Of a stretch of 64,000 bases of DNA, positions 1 to 8,902 are shown piece after piece (position 1 is the first letter of the stretch; each line of letters begins with the position of its first letter). Source of the stretch: Myxococcales bacterium (GTDB lineage: Bacteria; Myxococcota_A; Bradymonadia; Bradymonadales; GCA-2716585); contig PBBL01000087.1 of NCBI GenBank assembly GCA_002716585.1, positions 1 through 64,000 on the forward strand, written 5' to 3'. Position numbers and translations under genes: made by a program. The notes under the pieces were generated by a model. The model had not been told where the DNA came from. It worked only from the letters and a program-made list of their open reading frames with translations, and ran no database searches.

Positions 1-15
1 CCTGATGCACAGCGG

Positions 16-2748
16 GTGATGCGGGATATCACCCGATGGCTCAAGGAGATCGGGCGAGGGATCTACCTGCCGCTCGATTTGATGATTGTGCTGTTGGAGC
101 ACGGTCACGACGAGCTGGGTCAGGTTATCGCCAGCAATACCGTCGGGACCGTCTCCGCCGAGGACGTCCTCGCGCGTCTCAAGGAGCTGGGGCGCGAGAT
201 CGAGGATCGCAGCCAGACCCCGGCGGAGCTGGAGCGCGACGCGTTCAGCCGCTCCTTCGCGCGGATCCTGGAGGAGGCCTGCGAGCAGGCGCGCGCGCGC
301 AAGGCGGCGCGGGTGACCGAGGAGGATCTGCTGCGCGCCGTGATGTGGCGCGCCGAGGTCACCGAGTCCGCTTCGGTCCGGTGGGCGATCAAGCGCCTCG
401 CCGAAGGCGGCGGCGACCGCCTCTTTGATGGTAAGAACCGCCTCAAGCGCGACGCGTTCAACGAGGTGGCCTGGGGTTTCCTGCAAGCCGCGATGCAGCT
501 CGCCGCGCGGAGCGGCACCCCGTTCCTGGGGACCCCCCACCTGATCGCGGCGCTGTGCAGCGTCAAGGAGAGCGTCATGTGGCGGGCGGCCAGCTCGCGC
601 GGCCTGGAGCCGTCGCGGCTGCGCGAGGAGCTGCTGCGGATCATCGGGGTCAAGGCAGGCCCGCTGCCCGACTTCATCCTGGGTCGCAAGACGTTGACGC
701 CGCGCATGGTGCGGATGCTCTCCTACGCCCGGACCCGGGCTCGGAAGGAGGACGCGGAGGAGCTGGTCGGTGAGCCGCACCTGGTGCAGGCGTTCCTGTA
801 CGACGGCGGGAGCAGCCTGGAGCTGGTGCAGGCGCTCGGGCTGGAGCCCGAGGTGGTCAAGGCGCTGGGCGAGCCGCGGGTGCTGGAGGGGACGATCGAC
901 GTGGGCCGCGCGGTCAACGCCAAGAGCTCCTGGGAGTCGAAGGCGCCGACGCCTACGCTGGACATGATCGGTCGCGACTTGACGCTCCAGGCGCGCCAGG
1001 GGAAGCTGCCGCGGATCATCGGGCGCGATCGGGAACTGCAGCGCGTGATCAACGTGTTGCTGCGCAAGGAGCAGCGCAACCCGCTGCTGACCGGCGACGC
1101 GGGCGTGGGCAAGACGGCGTTGGCGGTGGCGCTGGCGCAGCGGATCGCGGACGCCGATGTCCCCGGGCCGCTCCAGAACCAGCGGGTCGTCGAGATCAAC
1201 GGCGCGAGCCTGATGAGCGGCACCAGCTACCGAGGTGAGCTGGAGAGCCGGATCAAGGGGCTGCTGAGCGAGGCGCAGAACAGCGTCATCCTGTTCATCG
1301 ACGAGGCGCATGCCGTGTTCGCGCCGCGAACCAGCTCCCACAGCCCAGCCGAGATCCCCAACCACTTCAAGTCGGCGCTGGCGAGCGGCGAGATCGCCGT
1401 CGTGGGCGCGACCACCGAGGCGGAGTACCGCCGATGGATGGAGCAGGACCCGGCGCTCAAGCGCCGCTTCGAGCGCGTCGAGATCGGCGAGCCGAAGCCC
1501 GAGCTGACCATGGCGATCCTCCGCGATCTGTCGGCGGAGCTTGAGGAGGATTACAAGGTCAAGGTGCAGGCGGAGGCGATCGAGGGCGCGATGGAGTACT
1601 CCAGCCGCTACCTGCCCGAGCAGCGCCTGCCCGACAAGGCCAAGAAGCTGCTGATGGACGCGGCGATCGCGACGGCGCACCCGGTGGGGCCATCTCAGAT
1701 CCCCGAGCAGCGCACGGCGGACGGCGTGCCCGAGGTGACCCGGATGCACGTCGCCCACCAGATCGCCCACCGGACGGGGATCCCGGTCGATCGCCTGATC
1801 CGAGGGGAGAGCGGGTGGTGGAGCGGCATCGTGGAGCGGCTGGAGCGCGAGATGCTCGGCCAGCGCGACGCGGTGCAGGCGACGGCGCGCGCGTTGGTGG
1901 CGGGCCGCCTCAACCCCGCGGCGGAGGCGCGGCCGCTGGCGGTGCTGGTCTTCTTCGGGCCACCCGGGGTCGGCAAGGGGACGTTGGCGAGGATGCTGGC
2001 GGTGGAGGTGTTCGGCGACGCCCGCGCCTTCCTGCGCCTCGACATGACCGACTTCGCCGAGGCGCACACCCTGAGCCGCCTCATCGGCTCACCGCCCGGT
2101 TACGTGGGCTATGAAGACGAAGACATGTTCGTGACGCCGCTGCGGCGGCGCCCGGGCAGCGTGGTGTTGCTCGAAGACATCGACAAAGCCCACCCGCGGG
2201 TGCTCGACAGGCTCCTGAGGGTGTTCAACGAGGGGGAGATCAGCGACACGCGGGGGTTGAGCGCCGACGCTCGGCAGGCGATCTTCATCTTGAACGTGAC
2301 GACCGACGCCGAGAGCCGCGCCGCGACGCGGATCGGCTTTGGCAGCGACGACGGGGGCGGCGACGCCAACCCGGAGCGCGCGTTTCGCGAGTCGCGCCAG
2401 GAGCTGCATGCGCGGCTCAAGGGGCACGTGGACGCCTTCATCCCGTTTCGGCCGCTCAACGAGGACGACAGCGCTGAGTCCTTCGCCCTCTTCGTGGAGC
2501 GGCACCTGGAGCAGGTGTCGGAGCGCATCGCCGCGGAGTACGGCCTGCGCTTGAGCTGGTCCGACGCGGCGCTGAAGCACCTGGTCGAGGCGTGTCGAGG
2601 CGTTCAGGTGGTGGGGATCGTCGAGGTGATCCAGGCGCGCCTCGTGGCGCCGCTGACCGAGCTGCTGATCACCGGCGATGCGTCTCAGGGTGACGCCGTG
2701 GCCGTCGATCTGAGCGACGGTGAGCTGACCTTCGCGCCCCCTTCATGA
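16..2748 (+). CDS. Double AAA+ Clp-family ATPase (ClpA/ClpC-like unfoldase), possibly 5'-truncated
   Basis: ATP-dependent protein unfoldase of the Clp/Hsp100 class, expected in the cytoplasm. About 910 residues. Two Clp-N-like repeats occupy roughly residues 1-130 and 145-290. The first AAA+ domain has Walker A GDAGVGKT near 360, Walker B ILFIDEAH near 425 and an arginine-finger region DPALKRRF near 480. The second has Walker A GPPGVGKG near 648, a pore-loop motif GYVGYED near 695 and a Walker B-like LLEDIDKAH near 716. There is no long coiled-coil M-domain between the modules, so it resembles ClpA more than ClpB. The second Walker B reads E-D where the family normally has D-E. The frame stays open to the first base of the window, so the true start may lie upstream; GTG at 16 or ATG at 19 are the first starts visible. 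No clpS or clpP lies nearby. Confidence 0.85.
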   Translation: MMRDITRWLKEIGRGIYLPLDLMIVLLEHGHDELGQVIASNTVGTVSAEDVLARLKELGREIEDRSQTPAELERDAFSRSFARILEEACEQARARKAARVTEEDLLRAVMWRAEVTESASVRWAIKRLAEGGGDRLFDGKNRLKRDAFNEVAWGFLQAAMQLAARSGTPFLGTPHLIAALCSVKESVMWRAASSRGLEPSRLREELLRIIGVKAGPLPDFILGRKTLTPRMVRMLSYARTRARKEDAEELVGEPHLVQAFLYDGGSSLELVQALGLEPEVVKALGEPRVLEGTIDVGRAVNAKSSWESKAPTPTLDMIGRDLTLQARQGKLPRIIGRDRELQRVINVLLRKEQRNPLLTGDAGVGKTALAVALAQRIADADVPGPLQNQRVVEINGASLMSGTSYRGELESRIKGLLSEAQNSVILFIDEAHAVFAPRTSSHSPAEIPNHFKSALASGEIAVVGATTEAEYRRWMEQDPALKRRFERVEIGEPKPELTMAILRDLSAELEEDYKVKVQAEAIEGAMEYSSRYLPEQRLPDKAKKLLMDAAIATAHPVGPSQIPEQRTADGVPEVTRMHVAHQIAHRTGIPVDRLIRGESGWWSGIVERLEREMLGQRDAVQATARALVAGRLNPAAEARPLAVLVFFGPPGVGKGTLARMLAVEVFGDARAFLRLDMTDFAEAHTLSRLIGSPPGYVGYEDEDMFVTPLRRRPGSVVLLEDIDKAHPRVLDRLLRVFNEGEISDTRGLSADARQAIFILNVTTDAESRAATRIGFGSDDGGGDANPERAFRESRQELHARLKGHVDAFIPFRPLNEDDSAESFALFVERHLEQVSERIAAEYGLRLSWSDAALKHLVEACRGVQVVGIVEVIQARLVAPLTELLITGDASQGDAVAVDLSDGELTFAPPS

Positions 2749-2785
2749 ACCTGCCCTCCCCTCCTCCCCCTGCCCGGTGGATCCC

Positions 2786-4054
2786 ATGCCTGCACCTCTG
2801 AAGCACCGAAAATGTGGCTATTGTCGCGGCAGCGTCCCAGTGGAGTACACCGAGTGCCCCTACTGCGAGAAGCCGCTGGAGCCCTATGGGCCGATCCACC
2901 GCTGGCTCGACGCCATCCTGCCCGAGGAGCAGCCGATCACCCGCGGGCTGATGGTGCTCGCGGTGATGGTCTTCGCGCTGATGGGGTTGGTGGCGGGCGG
3001 CACGTCGATCATCGCGCCCAGCACCTACACGCTGATCCACTTCGGGGCGATGTTCCCGCCCTACATCATGGAGGGGCAGTGGTGGCGGCTGGTGACGGCG
3101 CTCTTTCTGCACGGTGATCTGCTCCACATCGGCTTCAACCTCTATGGGCTGTGGATCGTCGGCCCGCTCATCGAGAACTCCTTTGGTCGCGCCCGCTACC
3201 TGACGGCGTTCCTCCTGACGGGCGTCGTCTCGACGCTGTGCAGCTTCCTCTGGAGCTCGCTCGCCCCCCAGCTCGCCCAGGTGATCACGATCCCGATGTT
3301 GTTCACGCCCGAGACGGTCTCGACCTTCTCCACCCCGTCCGTGGGGATGTCGGGCGCGCTGACCGGGCTGATCGGGGTGGGGATCGCGGCGGGGCACAAG
3401 GTCAACAACCCGATGGGGCTGGAGATCCGCAACCAGCTCCTCTCCTGGATGGGCTTCATCGCGCTGTTCGGGCTCCTGATGCCGGGCGTGGACAACGCGG
3501 CCCACCTCGGCGGGTTCCTCGCCGGGCTCGGGATGGGCTACGTCATGCCCCTCAAAGACCGCGCCCAGCGGGTCGGCGGGATGATCTTCGGCGCCCTCGG
3601 CGGCTTGTCGGTCGCGATCATCTTCGGCGCCCTCATCGGCCACGGCGTCGCCATGCCCCGCGAGTACCCGCCCGACCTCGCCAGGTACCCCACGGCGATC
3701 TTTGGCAACGTGTTGCGCCCCGCCGACCCGGAGGACCCCACCTTCAACAACCCGCGCGACGCTTGCGGCGTCGCGATCGAGGAGCTGGAGGCGACCCCGG
3801 AGCCGTCGCAGGAGCTGATCACGCGCGCTCGGGTCAACTGCGTCGAGAGCCGCTATTACGAGCCGATGAACCCCTACTGGTACCTCGCGTCCGCCGCCGC
3901 GTTGACCGCGGACAAGGACCGGGACGGGGCGTGTCGGGAGCTGAAGGTGGGCCGCCGGGTGCTGGACGTCGGGATGCGCTCGCTGGAGCCGTCGCTCCGC
4001 GGCGCGTTGGCGTCGCGCTTTGAGCAGATGTCCGCCGCGATCGGGTGCGACTGA
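2786..4054 (+). CDS. Rhomboid-family intramembrane serine protease with N-terminal zinc ribbon
   Basis: Membrane protease predicted to cleave transmembrane substrates. With the ATG at 2786 (weak GGTGG ribosome site 7 bases before; a GTG at 2777 is an alternative) it has 422 residues. The N-terminus carries two CxxC pairs (CGYC, CPYC) typical of a cytoplasmic zinc ribbon. A set of hydrophobic segments follows at about 50-270. The rhomboid signature is complete: HGDLLHIGFN, the nucleophile Ser189 in GMSGALTG and the partner His240 in DNAAHLGG. The last 130 residues form a soluble tail with several Cys residues and no recognised domain. It follows the Clp ATPase on the same strand with a short gap, so shared quality-control roles are possible but not shown. 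Confidence 0.88.
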   Translation: MPAPLKHRKCGYCRGSVPVEYTECPYCEKPLEPYGPIHRWLDAILPEEQPITRGLMVLAVMVFALMGLVAGGTSIIAPSTYTLIHFGAMFPPYIMEGQWWRLVTALFLHGDLLHIGFNLYGLWIVGPLIENSFGRARYLTAFLLTGVVSTLCSFLWSSLAPQLAQVITIPMLFTPETVSTFSTPSVGMSGALTGLIGVGIAAGHKVNNPMGLEIRNQLLSWMGFIALFGLLMPGVDNAAHLGGFLAGLGMGYVMPLKDRAQRVGGMIFGALGGLSVAIIFGALIGHGVAMPREYPPDLARYPTAIFGNVLRPADPEDPTFNNPRDACGVAIEELEATPEPSQELITRARVNCVESRYYEPMNPYWYLASAAALTADKDRDGACRELKVGRRVLDVGMRSLEPSLRGALASRFEQMSAAIGCD

Positions 4055-4075
4055 GACGAGTTCATATGGTATGAG

Positions 4076-4345
4076 CTACCGCCCGATCCCGAGCTGCTCG
4101 CACCACTGTCGGGTGTCCTGACCGGCCTCGCACTGGGCCTGGGGGACGCAGCGCCCGACGCACTGGGTGTCTTCGGCGGTGAGGCCGTTGAAGCAGCAGA
4201 CGTAGGCGTCTGGATCCGCGCAGTCCTCCAGCGCGCTGCACCCGTAGTAGAAGTCGTCGCCCTCGAAGTCGAAGTTGGCGTCGGACTCAACGCATGAGGT
4301 GAGCATCAGCGCGACGGTGAGGGTGATGGTAATGGCTCTGATCAT
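4076..4345 (-). CDS. Small cysteine-rich lipoprotein
   Basis: Eighty-nine residues with a clear lipoprotein signal: short basic N-terminus, hydrophobic stretch and lipobox LTSC with Cys18 as the lipidated residue. The mature part is acidic and has about nine further Cys residues (for example YVCCF, CVGRC), suggesting a disulfide-stabilised fold on the periplasmic side or the surface. No family is recognised. It converges on the rhomboid gene, whose stop lies 21 bases away, and is transcribed away from the O-antigen-ligase-like gene. Coding is supported by the lipobox and the amino-acid composition; function is unknown. Confidence 0.7.
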   Translation of the reverse strand: MIRAITITLTVALMLTSCVESDANFDFEGDDFYYGCSALEDCADPDAYVCCFNGLTAEDTQCVGRCVPQAQCEAGQDTRQWCEQLGIGR

Positions 4346-4601
4346 CGCTGCGTCCAGGCTGCTCGGTGGAGGCGCGTGGCCCCCGGTGGATCCTCCGCGT
4401 ATCTACGCCCACCAGCCGGTCAGGTGTCAAGCTCTTGAGGGCAGGACGCCGGGAGGTGTCAGGATATGAGCAGGATCGGTTCGTGCATGCCATCCTACGA
4501 GGTTCTTGACCGCGCCCAGGGCGCGGTTTCATTGTCTGAAGTCCGCGGCGCGGGTCGCGGAGGTGCATGTCTGAGGGTGTGGATGAATGGAGGGCGCGAA
4601 C

Positions 4602-7031
4602 ATGTCGGGATCTGAGGAGGCGAGCGTCGGCGTCTCGCGGTGGAGCTTCGAGGACGTCGTCGTGTTGGTGCTCGCGGTGACCGTTCTGCCGGTGTATGCG
4701 AGCGGGTTCACCACCTACGAGGTGCTCAAGGAGGCGCTCCTGGTGGGCGGTGGCGCGCTGCTGCTGGGCGCGCTGGCGGTGCGCGCGCTGCTCGGGCAGC
4801 GCGCCCGGGTGAGGGGCTGGCCGATGCTGCTGCCGCTCGCGCTGCTGGGGCTGCTGGCGCTGGTGAGCAGCCTGTGGGCGGTGGAGCCGACGGGGGCGAT
4901 CGCCGGGGCTGGGCGCTGGTTCGCGCTGTTCGGGGTGGCGCTGGCGCTGGCGGGGCCTGCGTCCAAGGCGGCGCGGCTGGAGAACCTGGCCCCGGCGCTG
5001 GCGATCGGCGCGGGCGCGGCGGCGACGATCGGGCTGTTGCAGTCGATGGGGTTCGAGACGGACGCGCACGGGCCGCACATCTTGTTGGACGGCGTGTACG
5101 GCGCCTTTGATCACGAGAGGACCGCGGCGCTGTCGCTGGCCTGCGTGGTGCCGCTGCTGGCGATCGCGGTGGGGCAGGACGAGCAGCACATCGCGGGCCG
5201 GGTGGTGACCGGGATCGGGCTCGCGCTGGTGGCGCTCTACGTCGGTGTGGCGCAGGCGCCGATGGCGTACCTGGTCGCGGGGCTGGGGGCGGCGATCGGG
5301 GTGGCGTTCGTGGCCGCCTTCAAGCGCCCGCAGGGGCTGACGGGGCTGACGCGCCCCCTCGTCGCGCTCGGCGTGGCGGCGGCGCTGATGGGCGCGGGCG
5401 AGGCCGCGACCCGGGCCGGGGCGCTGGAGAACCTCGACGCTCGGATGGAGCGCGTGGCGCGCCTCCGCGGGGTGGATCTGGAGCGCAAGAACCTGGTCGT
5501 GACCGCCGCGGATTGGGGTCGCGACGCGCCGCCCATGTCGGCGGACGCGCAGCGCTTCGCCTGGAGCGCGGGCTCACAGATGTTCCTGGCCAACCCGGCG
5601 GTGGGGGTCGGCGAGGGGAGCTTCGATCTCAAGTCGATGGCCTACCTCGATCGCTCGCAGCCCTGGTACCACAGCAACTTCGAGTCGTACCCGATGTTTC
5701 GCTCGGCGCACAACAGCTACCTCCAGCTCGCGGGGGAGCTGGGCTTCGGGGGGCTCGCGGCGCTGTTCGCGAGCGTGCTCCTCGTGCTCCTCGGGGCGTC
5801 GCGGGCGCTCGGGGCGAGCCCGGAGGAGGAGCGCCCGCACCTGCCCCGCCCGGAGGTGGTCGCCGCGTGGGTGGGGGCGCTGGGCGCCGTCCTGGTGATG
5901 TCCGTGGTGGACAGCGCGCTTCATCACGCCGCGACCGGCCTGGTGTTCGCGGTGGCGTTCGGCGCGTTGGGGCGCGACGCCGTCCTGCGTGGCGGCGAGC
6001 AGGGGCTCGGGCGGAGCTGGAGCGCGTCTGGGGCGAGCGGCCTGGAGCGCGTCGCGCTGGCTGGGCTGATGCCGCTGGTCCTGGTGGGCGTCATGGGGTA
6101 CGGCAACGCCCTGGTGACGGCGAGCGACTTCTACAAGGCGCGCGGCGACGTCTGGCTCAAGGCCGGTGGCCTCAAGCAGGCGGAGGAGGCCTACCGCGAG
6201 GCGCTCGCGATCCACCCCCGCAACGACCTCGCGCTGCTGAACCTGGCCAACGTGCTGGGCGTCGGCCAATCGCGCGACGCGGCCGAGCAGGCGCTGATCA
6301 AGGCGCTGGAGGTGCGGCCCTTTGACGCGAGGCTCTACACGGCGCTGGGGGTGATCCAGATGCGCATGGCGCTCAACGTGGGGCGGAAGCGCTCCAGGGA
6401 GAAGGCCGAGGACCCCGAGACCTACAAGCAGCCCTCGCCCGAGGAGCTTCAGGAGCTATTCTCGGAGTTCGACCGCGAGATCATGCAGCGCGCCGAGAAC
6501 AACCTCAAGACCGCCCTGGAGCTTCACCCTCACAACCTGAACGCCTACAAGGAGCTGACGAACGTCCACATGACGCGTCGAGACACCGAGAAGGCGCGGA
6601 TCACGATCCTGGAGAACATCGAGGAGGTCGAGGCCCACAACAAGGCGCAGGCGTCGGAGCTGTACCTCAAGCTCGGTCAGGTCTACATGCAGGACGAGAA
6701 GTGGGCGATGGCGAAGAAGCACCTGGAGAAGGCGCTGGAGCTGGATCTCGATCCGACGCGCCGTAAGCTGGCGCTCTCCGAGCTGCAACGGGCGCAGGCC
6801 AAGCTGGATGGGCGGCCCGAGCCCGATCCCCACGGTCACAACCATGGTGGTGGCATGCCGGGTATGCCCAAAGGTGTCCCGGGTGGGGCGCCTCCGGGTG
6901 ACCTGGACGCCTACAAGAAGGCGCCTCACGCCGATGGGCATGAGGGCGAAGGGCACAAAGAAGAGGCTGGCGACGACGCGCCCGGTCCGCCTGGCGGCGA
7001 CGACCATGGCGAGACGAAGGGGCCGGAGTGA
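4602..7031 (+). CDS. O-antigen ligase/polymerase-like (Wzy_C) membrane protein with TPR tail
   Basis: Predicted inner-membrane glycan ligase or polymerase of the WaaL/Wzy superfamily fused to a tetratricopeptide region; 809 residues from ATG 4602, which has GGAGGG 8 bases upstream. Roughly 10-12 hydrophobic segments span residues 15-505. The Wzy_C-type loop with AHNSYLQLAGELGFGG lies near 368-384, and the H-N-x-Y pattern is characteristic of this superfamily. TPR-like helices with alternating Ala/Leu/Tyr lie at about 516-580 and 630-716. The C-terminus (about 740-809) is a low-complexity His/Gly/Pro/Glu tail, possibly metal-binding. Other bacterial Wzy_C-TPR fusions are known from annotation, but their substrate is usually undefined. 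No other glycan genes lie adjacent. Confidence 0.8.
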   Translation: MSGSEEASVGVSRWSFEDVVVLVLAVTVLPVYASGFTTYEVLKEALLVGGGALLLGALAVRALLGQRARVRGWPMLLPLALLGLLALVSSLWAVEPTGAIAGAGRWFALFGVALALAGPASKAARLENLAPALAIGAGAAATIGLLQSMGFETDAHGPHILLDGVYGAFDHERTAALSLACVVPLLAIAVGQDEQHIAGRVVTGIGLALVALYVGVAQAPMAYLVAGLGAAIGVAFVAAFKRPQGLTGLTRPLVALGVAAALMGAGEAATRAGALENLDARMERVARLRGVDLERKNLVVTAADWGRDAPPMSADAQRFAWSAGSQMFLANPAVGVGEGSFDLKSMAYLDRSQPWYHSNFESYPMFRSAHNSYLQLAGELGFGGLAALFASVLLVLLGASRALGASPEEERPHLPRPEVVAAWVGALGAVLVMSVVDSALHHAATGLVFAVAFGALGRDAVLRGGEQGLGRSWSASGASGLERVALAGLMPLVLVGVMGYGNALVTASDFYKARGDVWLKAGGLKQAEEAYREALAIHPRNDLALLNLANVLGVGQSRDAAEQALIKALEVRPFDARLYTALGVIQMRMALNVGRKRSREKAEDPETYKQPSPEELQELFSEFDREIMQRAENNLKTALELHPHNLNAYKELTNVHMTRRDTEKARITILENIEEVEAHNKAQASELYLKLGQVYMQDEKWAMAKKHLEKALELDLDPTRRKLALSELQRAQAKLDGRPEPDPHGHNHGGGMPGMPKGVPGGAPPGDLDAYKKAPHADGHEGEGHKEEAGDDAPGPPGGDDHGETKGPE

Positions 7032-7055
7032 CGCGCCTCCGCCGAGGGGCTGAAC

Positions 7056-7078
7056 GCCCGGTCGCGCGGCGACCGGGC
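7056..7078 (+). terminator. Perfect GC-rich hairpin between genes
   Basis: Ten-base perfect inverted repeat (GCCCGGTCGC / GCGACCGGGC) with a three-base loop, 25 bases after the stop of the ligase-like gene and just before the RNB ribonuclease start. No T-run follows, so it is a candidate attenuating or Rho-assisted terminator, not a classical intrinsic one. Confidence 0.5.
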
Positions 7079-7094
7079 TCGCCGTGTGAGAGCG

Positions 7095-8873
7095 ATGACG
7101 ACGACAGGGGAGCGCTGGATCGCCCAGGTCCAGAGAGATGAACAGGGGCGCCTGGTCGCGCGGGCGCGCTACGTCGCCCGCGAGGTGTTGGTGCTGGACG
7201 CGGCGGAGCCGCTGGAGGTCGGGGCGACGGTGGAGGTCTGTGCCTCGGAGGGTGGGGCGCCTGGGATCGCGGAGGTGCTCGCGCGACCAGGCACCGCCCG
7301 AGGGGCGCTGTACGGGCTGATGGAGGAGCACCACCTCAAGCCGACGTTCCCGCGCGCCGTGATCGACGAGGCGGAGGCGCTCGTGGCGAACCCTGGCCTG
7401 GACGACCCCGCGCTGGAGGATTGGACCGGGCTGCCGTTCGTGACGATCGACAACGTCGGCTCGCGGGATCTGGATCAGGCGCTCGTGCTGGAGCGCGACG
7501 GAGACGGGTACCGGTTCTGCTACGCGTTGGCCGACGCGTCGTATTACGTCCGGCCTGGCACGGAGCTGTTTCGAGAGGCGCTGGCGCGGGGGTCGAGCTA
7601 CTACTTCCCCGGGATGAGCGTCCCGATGCTGCCGCGCGCCCTCTCGGAGGGGCTCGTGTCCCTCAACGAGGGGAAGCTGCGCCGGGCGCTGGTCTTCGAG
7701 GCGCGGCTGGACGCGAAGGGGGCGCCGCGCGAGGTGCGCTTCGTGCGGGCGCTGATCCGCAGCCGCCGCAAGCTGACCTACGACGGGGTGCAGGCGTTCC
7801 ACGACGCGGGCTGCGCGGGGGAGTTGGCGGATCAGCCCTTCACCGAGAGCCTGCGGCTGATGCGTGAGCTGGGCGAGCTGCTGATGGCGAGGGCGGACGA
7901 GCGCAACGTGATCCGCTTTGACAGGACCTCGGCCCACATCGAGTTGACCGAAGGGGGCGAGCGCTTCCACCCGGTGCTCGATCGCCGCAACGCGGTGGAG
8001 CGGTGGAACGAGCAGCTGTCGCTGTTGTGCAACATGGAGGGGTCGCGCCTGCTCAGCGCACCCCAAGAGGCGCACGTTCAGCCCATCTTCAAGGTCCACC
8101 CTCGCCCCTCGGAGTCCCAGCTGGAGAAGCTCAAGGCGCGGCTGGACGCGTTGGTGGAGGTGCTCGGCCTGGACCCGGCGGTGTGGGGGTGGCGGGGCTC
8201 GGGCGAGGAGCTGCTCGCGGACTACATCGCTCGGCTGCCCAGGGCCGCGGAGACGAAGCGTCTCCGCGCGGCGGTTGAGCGTCAGGCGATGCTGTTGGGG
8301 TCCGCGTCGTCGTTTTCGTTGGAGAAGGGGCCTCATTACGGGCTCGCGGCGGACGAGTACGGGCGCTTCTCGTCACCCATGCGGGAGATCGTCGGGATCT
8401 TCACCCACAAGGAGCTGATCGAGAAGCTCACCGGGCCACAGCCAGGCGACGACAACGCGCGCGACGAGGCGCTGCGCGAGCAGGTGATTGAGGCGGGGAA
8501 CCGCGCGCGGAGCCTGCAACGTCGGATTGAGCGGCAGGTGCACAAGCTGGCGCTTGATCAGTGGTTCGCCGCCGATCTGGAGCGACCGCTGGAGGAGCGA
8601 CCCGTTCACGAAGGGACGGTGTTGGGGGTGCGCAGCTCGCGGCTGTACGTGCAGCTCGACGACCCGCCGCTGGAGTTCAAGATCTACACGGCGCACCTTG
8701 AGCAGCTCGACAGCGCGGAGGTCCAGGTGCATCCGGCGCGCGTCCAGCTCACGCGAGGCGCCGGTGAGACGATGAGGCTCGGCGATCACATCCGGCTGCG
8801 CGTCGTGGAGTACGACGCCGACAGAGATCACTGGTGCTTTGAGCCGCTGTCGAGCGAGCCCCTTGAGGCCTGA
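7095..8873 (+). CDS. RNB-domain 3'-5' exoribonuclease (RNase II/R family)
   Basis: Hydrolytic 3'-5' exoribonuclease-like protein of the cytoplasm, 592 residues from ATG 7095 (a GTG at 7086 is also possible). The catalytic RNB domain begins near residue 105. The active-site motif TIDNVGSRDLDQAL supplies Asp119, Asp125 and Asp127, but the fourth metal-binding position of classical RNase II/R (the second D of DxDD) is Gln128. The conserved arginine region appears as FSSPMREIVG near residue 425. A short beta-rich region at the C-terminus (about 505-590) looks like a reduced S1/OB fold. The protein is shorter than E. coli RNase R (813 aa) and its N-terminal cold-shock domains look vestigial, so it belongs to a short RNB subfamily. 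Confidence 0.87.
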   Translation: MTTTGERWIAQVQRDEQGRLVARARYVAREVLVLDAAEPLEVGATVEVCASEGGAPGIAEVLARPGTARGALYGLMEEHHLKPTFPRAVIDEAEALVANPGLDDPALEDWTGLPFVTIDNVGSRDLDQALVLERDGDGYRFCYALADASYYVRPGTELFREALARGSSYYFPGMSVPMLPRALSEGLVSLNEGKLRRALVFEARLDAKGAPREVRFVRALIRSRRKLTYDGVQAFHDAGCAGELADQPFTESLRLMRELGELLMARADERNVIRFDRTSAHIELTEGGERFHPVLDRRNAVERWNEQLSLLCNMEGSRLLSAPQEAHVQPIFKVHPRPSESQLEKLKARLDALVEVLGLDPAVWGWRGSGEELLADYIARLPRAAETKRLRAAVERQAMLLGSASSFSLEKGPHYGLAADEYGRFSSPMREIVGIFTHKELIEKLTGPQPGDDNARDEALREQVIEAGNRARSLQRRIERQVHKLALDQWFAADLERPLEERPVHEGTVLGVRSSRLYVQLDDPPLEFKIYTAHLEQLDSAEVQVHPARVQLTRGAGETMRLGDHIRLRVVEYDADRDHWCFEPLSSEPLEA

Positions 8874-8902
8874 ACGGTGAAGCGGCGCTTTTGAGGAGGT
8901 AG

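Noticed and set aside
6456-8336. 626-codon minus-strand frame opposite the ligase and RNB genes
   Set aside because: It spans two genes with recognisable motifs and has no coherent domain.
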